DNA from: Diphasiastrum complanatum
Taxonomy: Eukaryota > Streptophyta > Lycopodiopsida > Lycopodiales > Lycopodiaceae
DNA length: 64,000 bases
Direction of reading: 5' to 3'
Assembly (NCBI GenBank): GCA_029204225.1
Contig: CM055106.1
Location: 20,190,234 to 20,254,233, forward strand
The translations under genes and the position numbers were made by a program. Positions within the stretch are counted from its first letter, which is position 1. The number at the start of each line of letters is the position of its first letter. Below are positions 24,555 through 36,988 of the stretch, one piece after another. Under the pieces are notes generated by a model, which ran no database searches, had not been told where the DNA came from, and worked only from the letters and a program-made list of their open reading frames with translations.

Positions 24555-25159
24555 TCTTTCCGACATTGAGGACATCACTTTATATAGAAGGCTTATAGGC
24601 TCCTTGAAATATTTAACTATAACTAGACCTGATCTCAGTTAGATGTTGGAAAATTAAGCCAATTCATGCAATGTCCTTTGGTATCACATTGAAAGATGGC
24701 CAAAAGAGTTCTTAGATATATTTCATCAATTAGGAATTTTGGCATATTGTATAGACTAATCTTGGCTTAAGAGCCTAAGCCTATAGTGACTTGGATTTTG
24801 TAGGTGACAAAGTGGATCGAAAGTCAATAAGTGCATTTGCCATTTTCTTATGTGATGGAATAGTAGTAAGAGACTATTGCTGGAGCTTCATGTCATTGAG
24901 GAGGAAGTTCCTATCATCTATTGTGACAACCAATCAGCCCAATCACTTGCTACTTATCCTACATTCCATGCAAGGAGCAAGCACATCGAGATTGCTCATC
25001 ATTTTGGGAGGAAAAAAGTGCAAGCCAAAGAGATCAAGTTCCAACATCTTAGCTAATTTATTCACTTAATACTTATGTAAGGATTCATTTGTTAAGCTAA
25101 GACCTTCAATTGGAGTAATTGATAAGAGTATCATAATTTCCAAGGCTAGATTTGAGGAG
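24555..25159 (+). pseudogene. Copia RT end / RNase H fragment
   Basis: The translation opens DIEDITLYRRLIGSLKYL and TRPDLS, with a stop, then decayed sequence, then SDLDFVGDKVDRKSIS (RNase H) and the CDNQSAQSLA-like region in another frame. It matches 51400-51900 closely, so both belong to one family. Several stops and frameshifts. Confidence 0.82.
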
Positions 25160-25700
25160 TGTGAAAAATTGCCTATGTTGGCAAATCTAGCCATGTAGTA
25201 TGTTGTAAATTATGTGCATAAGTGGGTTCCACACGTGTGAGGCCAAGGTGCCACGTGGGAAACCTATCCTAGAGTAGGTTAGATTGAGTCTAAATAGTTG
25301 GTCATGTCTATTTGGTAGTGATTCCTACATTATAGGACCTACACCTAAATTTATGATAACTAGCCACCTACTTGGCATGACTCTAGGAAAGAGGCTAAGA
25401 TTGCAAATTAGGTCAAGAAAGCCAAGTTAGCTTCCTTGTTACATGCTGGAAATTCACCTAACTTTACAAAGGAAGTCACTTTTGCTATGTATTCCATCTC
25501 TCTCAAAATGAGAAGATAGATTATTTTTGGAGCTCATTGGCAATCTCGAGCTACTCCACTATTGTAATGTGATTTTGTGATCCAAATGCAACCAAGTTGA
25601 TTAAGCCTTCATTATCAATATACAGGCTGTACAACAAGCTGTGGTTCATACGTGTGGACTCGGATTTAAATCTATGATCAATGCTTTGATTGTTCTTGCT
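25160..25700 (+). repeat. 3' LTR of the copia fragment, right edge unknown
   Basis: Begins TGTGAAAAATTGCC directly after a short purine run (GAGGAG), in the place where the related element at 52012 starts its LTR (TGTGAGAAATTTC). Two G-box cores (CACGTG) lie at 25232-25237 and 25252-25257. The right edge is not defined. Confidence 0.55.
25231..25258. promoter_or_regulatory. Paired G-box motifs in LTR
   Basis: Palindromes ACACGTGT (25231-25238) and CCACGTGG (25251-25258), each with the CACGTG core recognised by plant bZIP/bHLH factors, spaced 20 bp apart near the LTR start. Confidence 0.5.
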
Positions 25701-26426
25701 TGTTGTTTGTCAAATTGCCAATCTAGATCAAATTTTGTGTCTAGTTTTTTGATATATTGTTAAACAAGCATCCAATCACTCTTGTGGATCTTTCTAAGAT
25801 CCAATTATGGTCCTAAAGTACAGTACTTTCACATTGACATGATGCGCAACCAATGAACCTGTAATACTTTTCAAATTCTCAAAATAAAAGCTTTTTGCTC
25901 TTTTTGAAAGCCAAAGAGTGCAATAAGACTTCCAGTTTCAATTTCATTAAAATAATTACAACATGTGTTTTTATAAAGAAAAAATTCAAATACATTGTTT
26001 TTTTCCAATCCATAATTTTTTTTAATATTTGTTACACACTCCATATTGTTTGTAAATCATCAAGTTGCTCTTATATTTTTATTAATTTTTGAAGTTTTTT
26101 AATATCTCATTACATTCTTATTTTTTTTGTTTATTATTTTTTATTTTTTAATAATTTTTGTTTGATTTGAGAATAACAAAAAATATTGACAACTTCATTG
26201 ATTATTTATAAATAAAAAATAAAAAACAAAGATATCATACTCCTAAGAAGAGGTACAAGTTTCTCGTCGTAATTCAACAATGTACCTCCTCCTAAGATAA
26301 GATGGGTATAAGCGCCCACGTGGTAGTTCTCAATAATGACATATACCGTATGCATGGTCCTCACACCACATGGGTGAGAAGCATTTGCTTTGTTTGGTAG
26401 TGCCTTTCTTTGAAATGTAGAAAAAT
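25701..26426. other. Very AT-rich DNA, no gene
   Basis: Long A and T runs, especially 25960-26220; no coding signal. Confidence 0.6.
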
Positions 26427-26698
26427 GTACAAATTGAAATGATTTCTTACCAAGAATTTCTTCTTTTTAGTTCAAATTTCAAATTCTATAAAAAAAAAGC
26501 CTTGTACCCTCCAATGAATATTCTTTTAAACTTAACTAGAGTACGCTCACCTTTGAACTAGAGTACAAATTGAAATGATTTCTTACCAAGAATTTCTCCT
26601 TTTTAGTTCAAGTTTCAAATTCTATAAAAAAATTTCTTGTACCCTCCAATGAATATTCTTTTAAACATTAACTAGAGTACACTCACCTTTGAACTAGC
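26427..26698. repeat. 136 bp tandem duplication
   Basis: 26427-26562 and 26563-26698 are near-identical (GTACAAATTGAAATGATTTC to CACCTTTGAACTAG), with a few substitutions and one or two single-base length changes. Confidence 0.92.
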
Positions 26699-27011
26699 TA
26701 ATTTTTTAATGTAGGAGCATGATACCATGATCCATCTAATGAATATTCTTTGTAAGGGTAAACCCTTTTAAATGTTCCTTGACAAAGTATTAATTCCGTA
26801 ATAGCCCAAGTAGTGGAAAACAGCATTTACTTTGGCTAATATCTTGGGTTGGGATTGCCCCATAACACGACTTTATCACATACATTAACTAAAATAAACA
26901 TGCTAGAAGTTTATTTGTGGTACATGTTTGTGTGCTCAAACTCAAAAAAAAATTCTCTTGAGCTGGCCAGAGATTAAAGACTTTATACAAAGTATATGAA
27001 AACAACAAAAC
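26699..27011. other. No gene recognised
   Basis: AT-rich DNA between the tandem duplication and the LINE 3' end. No long poly(A) tail is visible for the LINE on its strand. Confidence 0.5.
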
Positions 27012-29370
27012 TTAAAGAACCATAAGCTTATCATCCTCTTTAAAGAGGAGTAGAGGGGAGATGATAAAATAACCATTCCCAAGTTCTCCACTATTCCTAT
27101 CTAGCCAAATGTTCCAAAGAGTAGTGATCCTGACACATTGCAAATAGGTATTAACTTTAACATCAATGAAAGTGATATCATTCAGCAAAAGATCTATGGG
27201 ACTGAATTTCTTAAACTTGGCATGAAAGCGTGCAATAAAGATATCAGTCACAATATTCCAAAGCTATGCATAACAAGCAAAGAACAAATGTCTCACATTC
27301 TCATCAAATATTTTGCATTTAGAGCAGACGTGTGACACATCCTCTCTATAATTGGCCCAGACAGGTAGAGAGAGCTGAAGAAGTCTAGAAAAAAAGATTC
27401 TAAAGTCGCTAGTTACGACTTTAAGATTTTGATGAAATCTAGCCTTCCAAAGGTGAAAAGGGTCAAAAACATTCCGTTTAGAGTTATACCAAGAGAAGGT
27501 GAAAAGGGGTTCTTTGGAAGCAGAAAAAATAGAAGAGTAAGAGATCTTACCTAACTTGTCAAGGGCCTTAAAAATCCACTTATTATTGTAGTTAGAAGCA
27601 GAGAAAGTGGATAGATGACCAAGATCACCATGAGAAAAGATATAAGCCTAGGAAATTAGTTTCACGAGAGGAGGGACCAAGTTCTGCTTGTAGACGAGAG
27701 AAAATAGTAGAATAAATAGAGTTCATGATATGATTCCAAGTGACGAGACTTTTGCGAGTTAAATTACGACAGAGTCTGCTCTCAATAAAAGCTAAAGGTT
27801 TAGAGCTAATGGTAATGCCTTTAGAGAACCATAAGGATCCCAAAGGAGAAATAGAATTACCCCCAGTCCAAAAGGTAAGCTCGCGCATAGAAAGGAAAAC
27901 TCTACGTATGGATTTGAACAGAGGAGAGAGGGAAATTGAAAAGGGAAAAGACGAACGAATAAAATCATAATAAAGCAGGAAGGAGGATTGTTGCTAATAG
28001 ACGAGGGAAGGGGAGGAAGAACAATCGTCATCATGAGAGTCCAAGACTGAGACGAAGTGAAATTGGAATGGATACTTCTATAAAGGAGAGTAAGAGAAGA
28101 GGTAGAAGGATCAAGAAGGCCAAGTTCCCCCAGCTTTTTAGGAGCTGAACAAATATCCCAATTCAAAAGACTAGGATGATTATTCCAAAGAAATTTGCAG
28201 AAGGTCTTAGCAATAATGAGAGATCAGAAAATGGAAGGAACCAAATAAAAAAAAAGTGTGTGAAATAGGAGGAAATAATGTGTTTTAGGATGATGAGACG
28301 AGCATGAAAAGAGAGATTAGAGGAATTCCATAAAAAAAATTTGGTTCTAATTATGTCGATAATCTGAACGAAACAATTAGAGAGGGGAATCCAAGGTATT
28401 TGAAGATGGTACCATGGGGAAGGACATTAAGGCCTAGAGTTTGGCACCAGTCCGAAGGAGCATTATGGAAGAGAACAATGATGTCAGATTTATGATAATT
28501 AATCAGAGATTCAAAGAGATCACAAAAGCACACAAGCTCAAAAATGATGAGGGAGGTAGAGAGGTGGTGAAGCTTGATGATACAAGCCAAATCATCAACA
28601 AAAAGTTGAGGGCCAAGCGGAACACCATGGAAAATGAAAGGTTGAAAGAAGGGAGATGAATTAAGCTTGTGAATATGGAAATAAGAGGTTTCGTAGCAAT
28701 AACAAAGAGAAAGAAGAAAAGAGGGCACCCTTGTCTGATACCACAAGAGACCAGGAAAGAAGAGGATAGAACACCTTGGAAAAAGATAGCAGAGGAGGCA
28801 GAAGAGAAAAGGCCTCTAATAAGCTTAGTAATATAGATAGGAAGGCCAAAGGAAGTACAACAAGCCAAAAGATAATTCCAACTAATGCAAAGGCCTTATC
28901 AAAATCAATCTTTAACATAAGGGCCGGATACGAGGTGTTAAGCATGGTAAGAGGTCGATAGTCAGAAATCCTAGATGGAGACTTGATCTGAGGAATGGGT
29001 TTAATAAGTCTTTGAGAGAAAGAAGAAGAAAATGAACCAGAAGAAAGGATGTTATTGATAGCAAGAAGGAGAGATGGACCAACTGAACTCCAATGAGCAA
29101 GAAAAAAGTCAGGGGTGACACCGTATGGACCAGGAGTTTTGTCCCTACTAAGGGCTTTGAGAGCAATAAGAAGTCCATCCAAGGAGAGGGGAGAAGAAAG
29201 AGACATTGAATCTTTTGGAGATAGGAGAGAAGAGAAGGAGCGGTAAGAGGAAAGATCCGATAAAGAGGTCTTTGGACGGGAGGGAGGATTTAACAAATGG
29301 GAGTTATGGACAAAGAAAGAGGAACAAATGGCTTCGAAACTAGGGAGGGGTGAAATATTAACAATGAGGT
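27012..29370 (-). pseudogene. LINE (non-LTR) retrotransposon RT, 5'-truncated
   Basis: L1-like plant LINE ORF2 remnant. Minus-strand order: LSRDKTPGPYGVTPDFF, then PIPQIKSPSRISDYRPLTML (RT start), a deletion, LMLKIDFDKAF, SCGIRQGCPL in another frame, the active-site-like QLFVDDLACI near 28590 (normally FADD), FKYLGFP, and LNWDICSAPKKLGELGLLD. Near the end is a zinc-binding RT-associated motif, CSKCKIFDENVRHLFFAC (about 27330-27270). At least six frameshifts, plus a deletion between RTs 2 and 3. The endonuclease and ORF1 are missing. Confidence 0.9.
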
Positions 29371-29379
29371 TGCATGAGT

Positions 29380-29541
29380 CTTAGGGAAAACCCCTAAGAT
29401 GAGGATACAAGAACACAAGAGGAGACATGTAGAAGCAAAACCACCCATCCAATCCTAGATGAAACCTGGATCTAGGCCCCGAGCCATGCCATGTGAAAGC
29501 TAGAGGAGACGAGAGCAACTGGTAACCTGAACCCAAGTTGT
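29380..29541. repeat. Dispersed repeat, copy 1
   Basis: Matches 53729-53902 in the same orientation (CCCCTAAGATGAG, AGCAAAACCACCCA, CTGGATCTAG, GCCATGCCATGTGA). Copy 2 has a ~16 bp extra piece. Probably an LTR fragment of an unidentified element. Confidence 0.85.
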
Positions 29542-31000
29542 CAATAGGAGAATCCCTACCTCAATATATAGAGAATAGATTTATGTGCATGAACGCATGC
29601 AATTCCCATGCAGGTCAACTATAAATAGGTCACAGCTCTTCATGCATTCATCATGTCTATATCCGTCACACATACATGCACTACTCCATATGTCTCAATT
29701 AGAGTGTCTAGGTCATCTCAAAGCCATTAGTCACAAACAGGCCTTGACATGGAATTAAATCTCAACGTGACCAATAATCTCAAACATCGGAGGGCCGGCC
29801 TACCATATTAGGACTATTACATGCCCTTAACTGAATATGGTCGTAACATTTTTCCTCCCTTAAATAGGTTTTGTCCTCGGAATGAGAAAAAGAAAACATA
29901 AAATTATTCCTTAAGATTTCAAGTCTTACCCAAGAATCATTATTCTTAGTCTGATCTTTCCATTTAGACATGGAATTCTTCAATTGCTTGAGTACTATTT
30001 CAAAACCCAAAGATATACTAAGCTATATATCTTCCAAATGGGTTGATCTTCTCCAAATAAAAGTTCATCACCTTCATGTAATCCCAATTACATGAACCAT
30101 TGGGTGAGCTCTTTATTTTGAGATCAAGTCCAAAAGCTAAAAAGAATTTATTATTTTGATAGTCTTCATCCTTTTCACAATTTCTTGTAGAGAATAGTGT
30201 TTCTTGGTACAAATATCTTTAGAATATTCAAATATTCTAAAAACCAACAATTCAATCAGCCAAAATCTCTAGGAGATTCGTCAAGTTTCAAACATTTATA
30301 ACTCAATCCAGAGTATTGCAATTACTCAAATGAGTTAATAGCCCCATTTCTAGCATCTCATGCAAGAAATCAACAATCTATCTGAATCTAGATAGATATA
30401 TATGTCTCCTATAAATTCGGAGGTTTAGATTGATCCTTGTATACAAGCACTTATAGACTATGCAATTGATCTCTCTGGGATACAATTACTAATGAATTGA
30501 GTTTATATCTCAACTGAAAAATACTCACCCAAGAATTTCGTAAACCCTATGCACACAATTTTTTTTCAAATGAATCAAAATTACTCATAAATCATGTGTC
30601 TTACAAGCAATACACAAAAAACAAACTGTTTATGATGAATTTTCTTCACATTGTCCATTTTACCAATTAATTTCCACAGGAGTAAACCAACTACTCAAGT
30701 TAATTGCCAATGATTTAGAAATCTCAAATTTCCAGGTGTAGATCTTAATTATACTAGTATAACACCACATTTAGAGATTCCTTATCCAAATCACTTTCAA
30801 GTTTACCAATAAATCTTCCACAGAAAGATCCATTAACTCTGCAAGTATATATTCCAGCAATACTTGATCATATGTCTATGTTTACCACTGGTTTAAGTGC
30901 ACCAAATAAACTCAATAACCGGGAATACATAGTAGATCCATACAAGATTGACCGTGCACATATGAGAATAATCTCACTATGACATAGTACATACACATTG
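29542..31000. other. No gene recognised
   Basis: AT-rich. Minus-strand open frames of 76 and 64 codons (30010-29780 and 30212-30018) match no family I know and carry stops around them. Confidence 0.5.
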
Positions 31001-31004
31001 TTTA

Positions 31005-31525
31005 AGCATGGTTTGGTGGTACAACATGTACTTTCAAGGACACTACCTTTTTTAAGTAGAAATGCACTTTTGTATTATTATACACTATTTTCAACTAATA
31101 CATTTGACTTGCACTAACTTTTTAACTGTACATTGCAAGTAGTCATATAACATATCATTGGAAAGCGCTCGTGAAGCGCTTCCTAATGCACCAAACTTCG
31201 CTAAATTTGGACTTACCACTAAGAAGTTATGTTATTTTTAATGTGGACTCAAAAAATTATGATTAATAAAATCCCCATACTTTTGACTTGCCATAACTTT
31301 TCAAACATAGATCAAAAGTATGTTATCTAACATATCATTGAAAAGCACTCGTCAAGCGCTTTCTAACGCACCAAACTTTACTGAAATTGGACTTTTCACT
31401 AAAAAGTTATGTCATTTTTAATGTGGACCTAAAACAATTATGAGTAATAAAATCCCCAAAAAGTGAAATGTACTACCAAAAGGTACAATGAAAAGGGTTC
31501 TTTTTTTGTACCACCAAACCATGCT
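31005..31525. mobile_element. MITE-like element with perfect terminal inverted repeats
   Basis: 521 bp. The ends are perfect 20 bp inverted repeats (left starts AGCATGGTTTGGTGGTAC; right ends GTACCACCAAACCATGCT) and are flanked by TTTA at 31001-31004 and 31526-31529. The inside holds a ~179 bp tandem duplication (31104-31282 and 31283-31462) sharing CATATCATTG, GCACCAAACTT and TTTTTAATGTGGAC. No transposase; non-autonomous. The superfamily is not decided by a 4 bp duplication alone. Confidence 0.8.
31104..31462. repeat. 179 bp tandem duplication inside the MITE
   Basis: Two diverged units, each starting TTGACTTGC and ending in AATAAAATCCCC. Confidence 0.88.
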
Positions 31526-31569
31526 TTTAGCCCATTAATGATCTTGGTTTGCCTCCATATCAAAAACCC

Positions 31570-31797
31570 TACCAATAATGTGGACTAGATTCAATATCTC
31601 CAACATTCAAAATTGAATCCACCAAACTCGACCTCCTACTATTGCCCTCAATTTCTAAAAGTGGTAATTCAAAAACATTTGAACTAAAATAGCTTTGAAA
31701 TGACAATCTCTAAGTCTAATATGAAAATTGGCCTCAATTGCCAAATAAACAAATATGATCAAAGTTGAATAAACTAGTTATCTCTCACACTTTGTTT
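31570..31797 (-). repeat. LTR fragment, inverted relative to 52012-52210
   Basis: The minus strand begins TGTGAGAGATAACTAG and shares GGCAATTGAGGCCAATTTTC and CATATTAGACTTAGAG with the LTR after 52012. It directly abuts the next copia fragment, so the neighbour is truncated. Confidence 0.75.
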
Positions 31798-31802
31798 TTC
31801 AT

Positions 31803-33990
31803 CACCTGTGTTGATGATTGCTCCCGATTTACCAGAACTATGTTCATCAAGAACAAGTCCGAAGCATTCAATTGTTTCAGAGATTATAAACAGTTCGTTG
31901 AGACTCAAACTGGTTAGAAGATCAAGACCCTGTGGTCTGATTCTGGGGGAGAGTACATGTCTGCTAAAATGGCAGACTATTTATCTTCATGCGATGTGCA
32001 CCATCAGTTTACTGCCAGCTACACACCACAACAAAACGGCGTAGCTAAAAGAAAGAATCGAACATTGTTGGAAGCTACACGATCCATGACAGTCAATGCT
32101 CAATTACCCAAGAAATTTTGGGCTAAGCAATTTCTACATCCTGCTATCTGCAAAATTACTCCAACACTATGGTAGTTGACTCCAAAACTTTGTTTGAAGT
32201 CTACTATGGTTACAAATCTTCATTGGCTACTCAACATCACATAAGGCATACCGCATTTACGATGTTGATACAGGTCAGATCTCAATCAGCCGAGATGTTG
32301 TGTTCCTTGAAGAAAAATTTTATGATTTTAAGCAGAAGCAACAAATACAGGAGTTTGTGCCAACAGCTCCATTCACCGCCGATCGGCCTAGACCTACGAG
32401 CGTTCAACCACAATCTGAAGATATCCCAGCCATTCACCCAGGAGAGACATTTGCTCAGGAACATATAGTTGAAGATTTACACGACAACGACAACAATCTG
32501 ATTGTTTCATCCCTTATGCGTTTATCAGTCATGATGAACCTGCCTCTGTTGCAGAAGCATTGTCAATGTCAGATGCAGACAAATAGAAAGCTTCCATGGA
32601 CAATACCTAAGTGGAAAGCTCGTTTAGTGGTTAAAGGATATTAGCAAGTATATGGAATAGATTACACTGACACTTTCAATCTAGTGGTAAAGCATCAATC
32701 TATTCGAACCTTGTTGGTTATAGCTGCTGCAGAGGATTTGGACATTTATCATATGGACGTCCAAACAACATTCCTTTACGGATATATACAAGAAGACATT
32801 TTCATTTATCAACCAAAAGGTTACGTCCTCAAGGTCAAGAGCATATGGTATGTAAATTGCATAAGGCACTTTATGGCCTCAAGCAAGCTCCTAGGGCTTG
32901 GTATGAAAGAATTAATCACTTCTTGTTGCAGCACAATTTTACTTCTTGCTCCGCAGACTCAAATGTATATCTCAAGTGTAAAGGGCCAAGCTATGTCATA
33001 ATAACATAATATGTCAATGATTCTTTAATCATCAACAGTTAAAATCAGTTATTACTTGAAACCAAATCTTGGCTTTCAAAGGAATTTGAGATGACTGATT
33101 TAGGCCAGTTCATTACCTACTTGGTATGGAGATCACCAGAGATCGCGCAAGCAGAAGGATCACTTCCAAGAAGCCTATTTAACCAATGTACTTCGCAGAT
33201 ATGGCATGGAGGATTATAAGACTATAAATTCACCTATGGATCCAGGATCCAAGCTATCAAAAGACTTGTGCCCTAGAACTGAAACAGAACATAAAGAAAT
33301 GTGCAAATACCCTTATTAGTCGATAATCGAATCGACCATGTATTGTATGATCTACACACGGCCTGATCTAGCACATGCGGTGCACACTGTCACAATACAT
33401 GTCCAAACCAGACTTACAACATGGGAAGGCTCTGCAAAGAATATTGAAGTACATTCAAGCTACGAAACACTGTGCTTTGTGATATATAATGGTAATATAG
33501 AAGCTACACTTACATTAATCACTTATTTAGATTTAGATTGGGCAGGAGACATGGACAACAAAAAGTCCACATTTGGTTATATTTGTTTTCTTGCAGGAGA
33601 AACCATTTCATGGAACAATAGAAAGCATAAATGCATTTTGTTGTCCTCTACAAATCAGAATATGTTACAACTACATTAGCAGTGAAGGATTATTTGACTC
33701 AGAAGGTTACTACATGATCTGCAATTCCCACAGATTGGTCCAACTACACTCCAGTGCGACAATCATAGCTGCATAGCTCTATCTTTGAACCCGCGAACTA
33801 TACTAGAACTAAAGCATATAGAAGTTTAATTTCATTTTCTTAGAGAGAGAGTTCAGAATAAAGATGTTGTACTAATTTACTATCATACAGACAATATGTT
33901 GGTTGATATTTTGACAAAGCCTTTGGTAAGAGAGAAACATTCTACTTTAGTAGGTATGTTAAGTCTCAATTTAAATTCAGATTTATAGTA
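31803..33990 (+). pseudogene. Copia integrase-RT-RNase H, heavily broken
   Basis: Reads VDDCSRFTRTMF, WSDSGGEYM, YTPQQNGVAKRKN and PKKFWAK (integrase), then DTGQISISRDVVFLEE. RT follows with KARLVVKGY, a stop, IDYTDTFN, HMDVQTTFLYGYIQEDIF, KALYGLKQAPRAWYE (in another frame) and a degenerate VNDSLI active-site region (normally VDDM/L), then EFEMTDLGQF, YTRPDLAHAV, the RNase H landmark DLDWAGDMDNKKSTFGY, and DILTKPLV. Many stops and frameshifts. Gag and protease are missing at the left. Polypurine tract and LTR follow. Confidence 0.9.
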
Positions 33991-33998
33991 GTAAGCTT

Positions 33999-34007
33999 AA
34001 GGGGGAG
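33999..34007 (+). promoter_or_regulatory. Polypurine tract
   Basis: AAGGGGGAG immediately before TGCTGGAGTTAATC, the LTR start. Confidence 0.88.
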
Positions 34008-34970
34008 TGCTGGAGTTAATCTTACTCCTACTCATCCTATTTGCCCTCCTATTCACTCAGGTAAATCACTCTCTCAAAGCAGTCTACAGAAATAAACTGA
34101 TTGTCACACAGTCACAATTTCATTTGCAAGCTTAAAAATACGACAAAGTCCTCTACTTAACATTTCAAGCATGTTGAGCACAAAAGGCTTTGCAAAAAAT
34201 GTGACAAATGTGTTCTACTCGGGATTTCGGGCCATTTCAGGCACCCAAGAAATCCAACATTATTTCAGGAATTTGACAAACCATAGAGTTACACAGGATT
34301 TCACGTATAGCCTGTCTACGTCTTCACGCTCCAGTCAATAACCGATCTATTGATCAATTAAACAACTATTAATGATCTTGTGATTGTAAATTAGAATAAC
34401 ACAAGATCATCTGATAGCTATATAAGGAACTGAGAGATGAAGATATAATGAATGATCATCAATACGACAAAAATAAAACCACCAGAATTAGTTTTCAGTA
34501 TCTGACTTCTCAGAGTTATAGATCATTTTGAGAGAGTAAAAATTATTCAAAACTATAGTGATTGTCTTGTTTCTGTAAGTAGGATCGCACACTTATCAGC
34601 GTAATTGTCTTGTGATCTAATAATTGTTATTACAACATTCTATATATAGAATCGTTGTTGTTCTATCACCTTGCATTTGTGCTGAAATTCAATGTTTGAA
34701 TGTTTCTTACTCTTTCTCGCTTATTGTTTTCATAAATGAAGAAATGTATGCTTGTCATAGACGTCTAACTGTATCACATTTCTTTACATTCAAACTATCA
34801 GTAACAGTGAATTGCATGGTTGTCTCAAACACCTAATTGTTTCTGCAATTTCTCTGTATGGTTGTCTACGACACCTAATTTGATACTTCAGACATTCAAC
34901 ACAATCAGAACTTCTCTATTATTTCTTGATTCTCCAAGTAATCCAATATCTCTGTTTATCGTTTCATCGA
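34008..34970 (+). repeat. Copia 3' LTR, right edge approximate
   Basis: Starts TGCTGGAGTTAATC after the polypurine tract. A TATA-like CTATATAAGG lies near 34421. Similarity to the minus-strand LTR-like block ending near 14690 supports the identity. The end is estimated. Confidence 0.7.
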
Positions 34971-35254
34971 TTTCTTTGTTGATGGGTTGATGACCGGTGA
35001 CTCCGCTATGACCTAAGCTCATCTCTGTCCCACCAACATAAACAACAGAGTACCAAGGACTCAAATTCCCTTATCGGGTACCCGCTTGGAACCTTCGCCA
35101 AGTTTTCAGAACATTCTATTTATAGTAGAATACTATTTTTGAGTTCGACGAAGATTCTTCTTGTCCAGATCATTGAAAATCTTGATTTTTACCCTCGCCA
35201 AACTACAGAAACTATGTTTTCTTATTTCAGAAACCTTCGCCGAGTAAAATTAAA

Positions 35255-35480
35255 ATGGGAAAGCGAAGAATGGTTCGAGATTACATTGAAAGGGTGAAAC
35301 GTCCCAGATCTGAGTGCGAACCTGAGCTGATTAACGAAAATGCCATGATTATGTGGTTTTTGTTAGGTCTACCTAAACGGATCAGACGTGAGTTGAAACG
35401 TCATAATGAGTACGCAATGTTGTAGAATGTTGTGGACGATGCAATTCAGGAGGAGGATGAAGATGCAATTTGCCTTTAAA
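35255..35480 (+). pseudogene. Gypsy Gag fragment
   Basis: The translation contains VRDYIERVKRPRSE and MIMWFLLGLPKRIRREL, homologous to the Gag copies at 39746-41078 and 48013-48868, with one stop. About 70 codons survive. Confidence 0.8.
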
Positions 35481-36285
35481 GATTATCTACAGAAATTTTC
35501 ACCTGGATCGATTGGAGGAAGTATTTGAAAGATGTCGCAAATATCAAATTTCTCTAAATCCAGAAAAATGCTAGATATGGGTTTTCCACGGAGTTGTGCT
35601 TGGCCAGTGATATCGAGATATGGTATTGCCACAAATTATTCTAAGATCAAGATTATTGTGGAATTATCACCGCCAACAACGATTCGTGGAGTTTATGTGT
35701 TTATGGGTCATGCGAACTACTATCGAATTTTTATTATCTTCTTTGCAGATTTAGCACGACCTCTATACAAACTGACTATTGTTCCTATTTGAATAGTAGA
35801 GGTGTTAGAAGCCTTTAAAAAATTAAAAAAAACATTAACTTCAGCACTGATACTACGTTCTCTAGATTGGACGATTGAATTTCATGTTCACACGGATGCC
35901 TTGAAATATGCCATTGGATCAGTTTTGACGCAGCCAGGTGACTATAAGAAGGATTATCCTATACGATTTGCAAGCAAATAGTTTACATATCCAGAGAAGA
36001 ATTATTCAACAACAGAACGTGAAGCGTTAGCCATGATTTTTTTTGTTCGAAAATTTCGTCATGGAAACACACTTTGCATTTTATAAGGATCACCAGCTGT
36101 TACTTTACTTGGTAAACAAGACGTGCGATACTGGATGTATTGCAAGATGGTTACTATTATTGACTGAATTTGACTTTTGAACATCAAAAGAAAATTGAAG
36201 TTTATCGGTGAAGGCCCATATAACGTAAAGGAAATCCTGAACTATGGCACAGTAATTCTTGAGAACTTGGATGAAAAATGATTTG
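35481..36285 (+). pseudogene. Ty3/gypsy RT-RNase H fragment
   Basis: Opens with HLDRLEEVFERCRKYQISLN (RT thumb), passes a stop and a frameshift into a VYVFMGHANYYRIFI stretch, then RNase H: FHVHTDALKYAIGSVL, DYPIRFASK, NYSTTEREALAMIF and a decayed tail. The RT catalytic motif is absent. It is fused directly to the Gag fragment, so protease and most of RT are deleted. Confidence 0.88.
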
Positions 36286-36988
36286 ATACTCCGGTAAATG
36301 GCAACCGATTATGCAAGTTTTGGCAGCCTGCTCCACCAGATCAGCAAGTTTGATCTTAATGATTTTTTAATTTTACTTGTTTTCAATATTTTGTTTTCCA
36401 TATTTAATTGTTGAGTTTTTTGGAAAAGACAGAAAACATAGAAATTAAAAGTAAAACAAAAAAGAAAAATTGAGAAAAGACTAATGAGCAAAAGTCAGAA
36501 AAGTCATTAGCATGACAAAAAGGAAGGATAGTATTTTTGATGAAAAATGACTTGTAAAATCACCGTTTCAGTCAGATGTGGCCTGTACAGTATCAGAAAC
36601 CTTTGTTGAGCTCTCAGACTGTACATCCACTCCAGATATGTCTATATTGAGGTGGGCGAAGGTTCTTGACCAAGAAAAATCCATTTTTTGAGCTAGGCAA
36701 ATGATCATCAATGTGCCATTTTGGAAACCTTCCCTGAGCACCTTACCCTCATTATGAACCTTCGTTGACATGCTAGATGGTCTTAAAATATCAAAATTAG
36801 GTTGTCCATAGCCTCAGATCTTGGAAAAATGTATTTATGACAGTACTTGGGTGAAGGATCCTCCTGGGCGAAGGTTCATCCTTCGCCAACCCTGGAAAAG
36901 TTTGCCTGATAGGTTTAGATTCCCCAAAAACCTTTGCCGAGATTTTTATAGCCTATTTTCATAGTACTGTACATGCTTGCAGATTTTT
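36286..36988. other. No gene; clustered ACCTTCGCC-like words
   Basis: Variants of AACCTTCGCCGAG, on both strands, recur near 36597, 36655, 36727, 36757, 36851, 36865 and 36938. The same word recurs at 35087, 35186 and 35231, so it flanks the gypsy remnant on both sides and may be LTR-derived. Confidence 0.45.

Noticed and set aside
28441-28961. Plus-strand open frames inside the LINE
   Set aside because: Reverse-strand shadows of the minus-strand RT frames; Lys/Arg-rich because the RT strand is Leu/Ser/Phe-rich.
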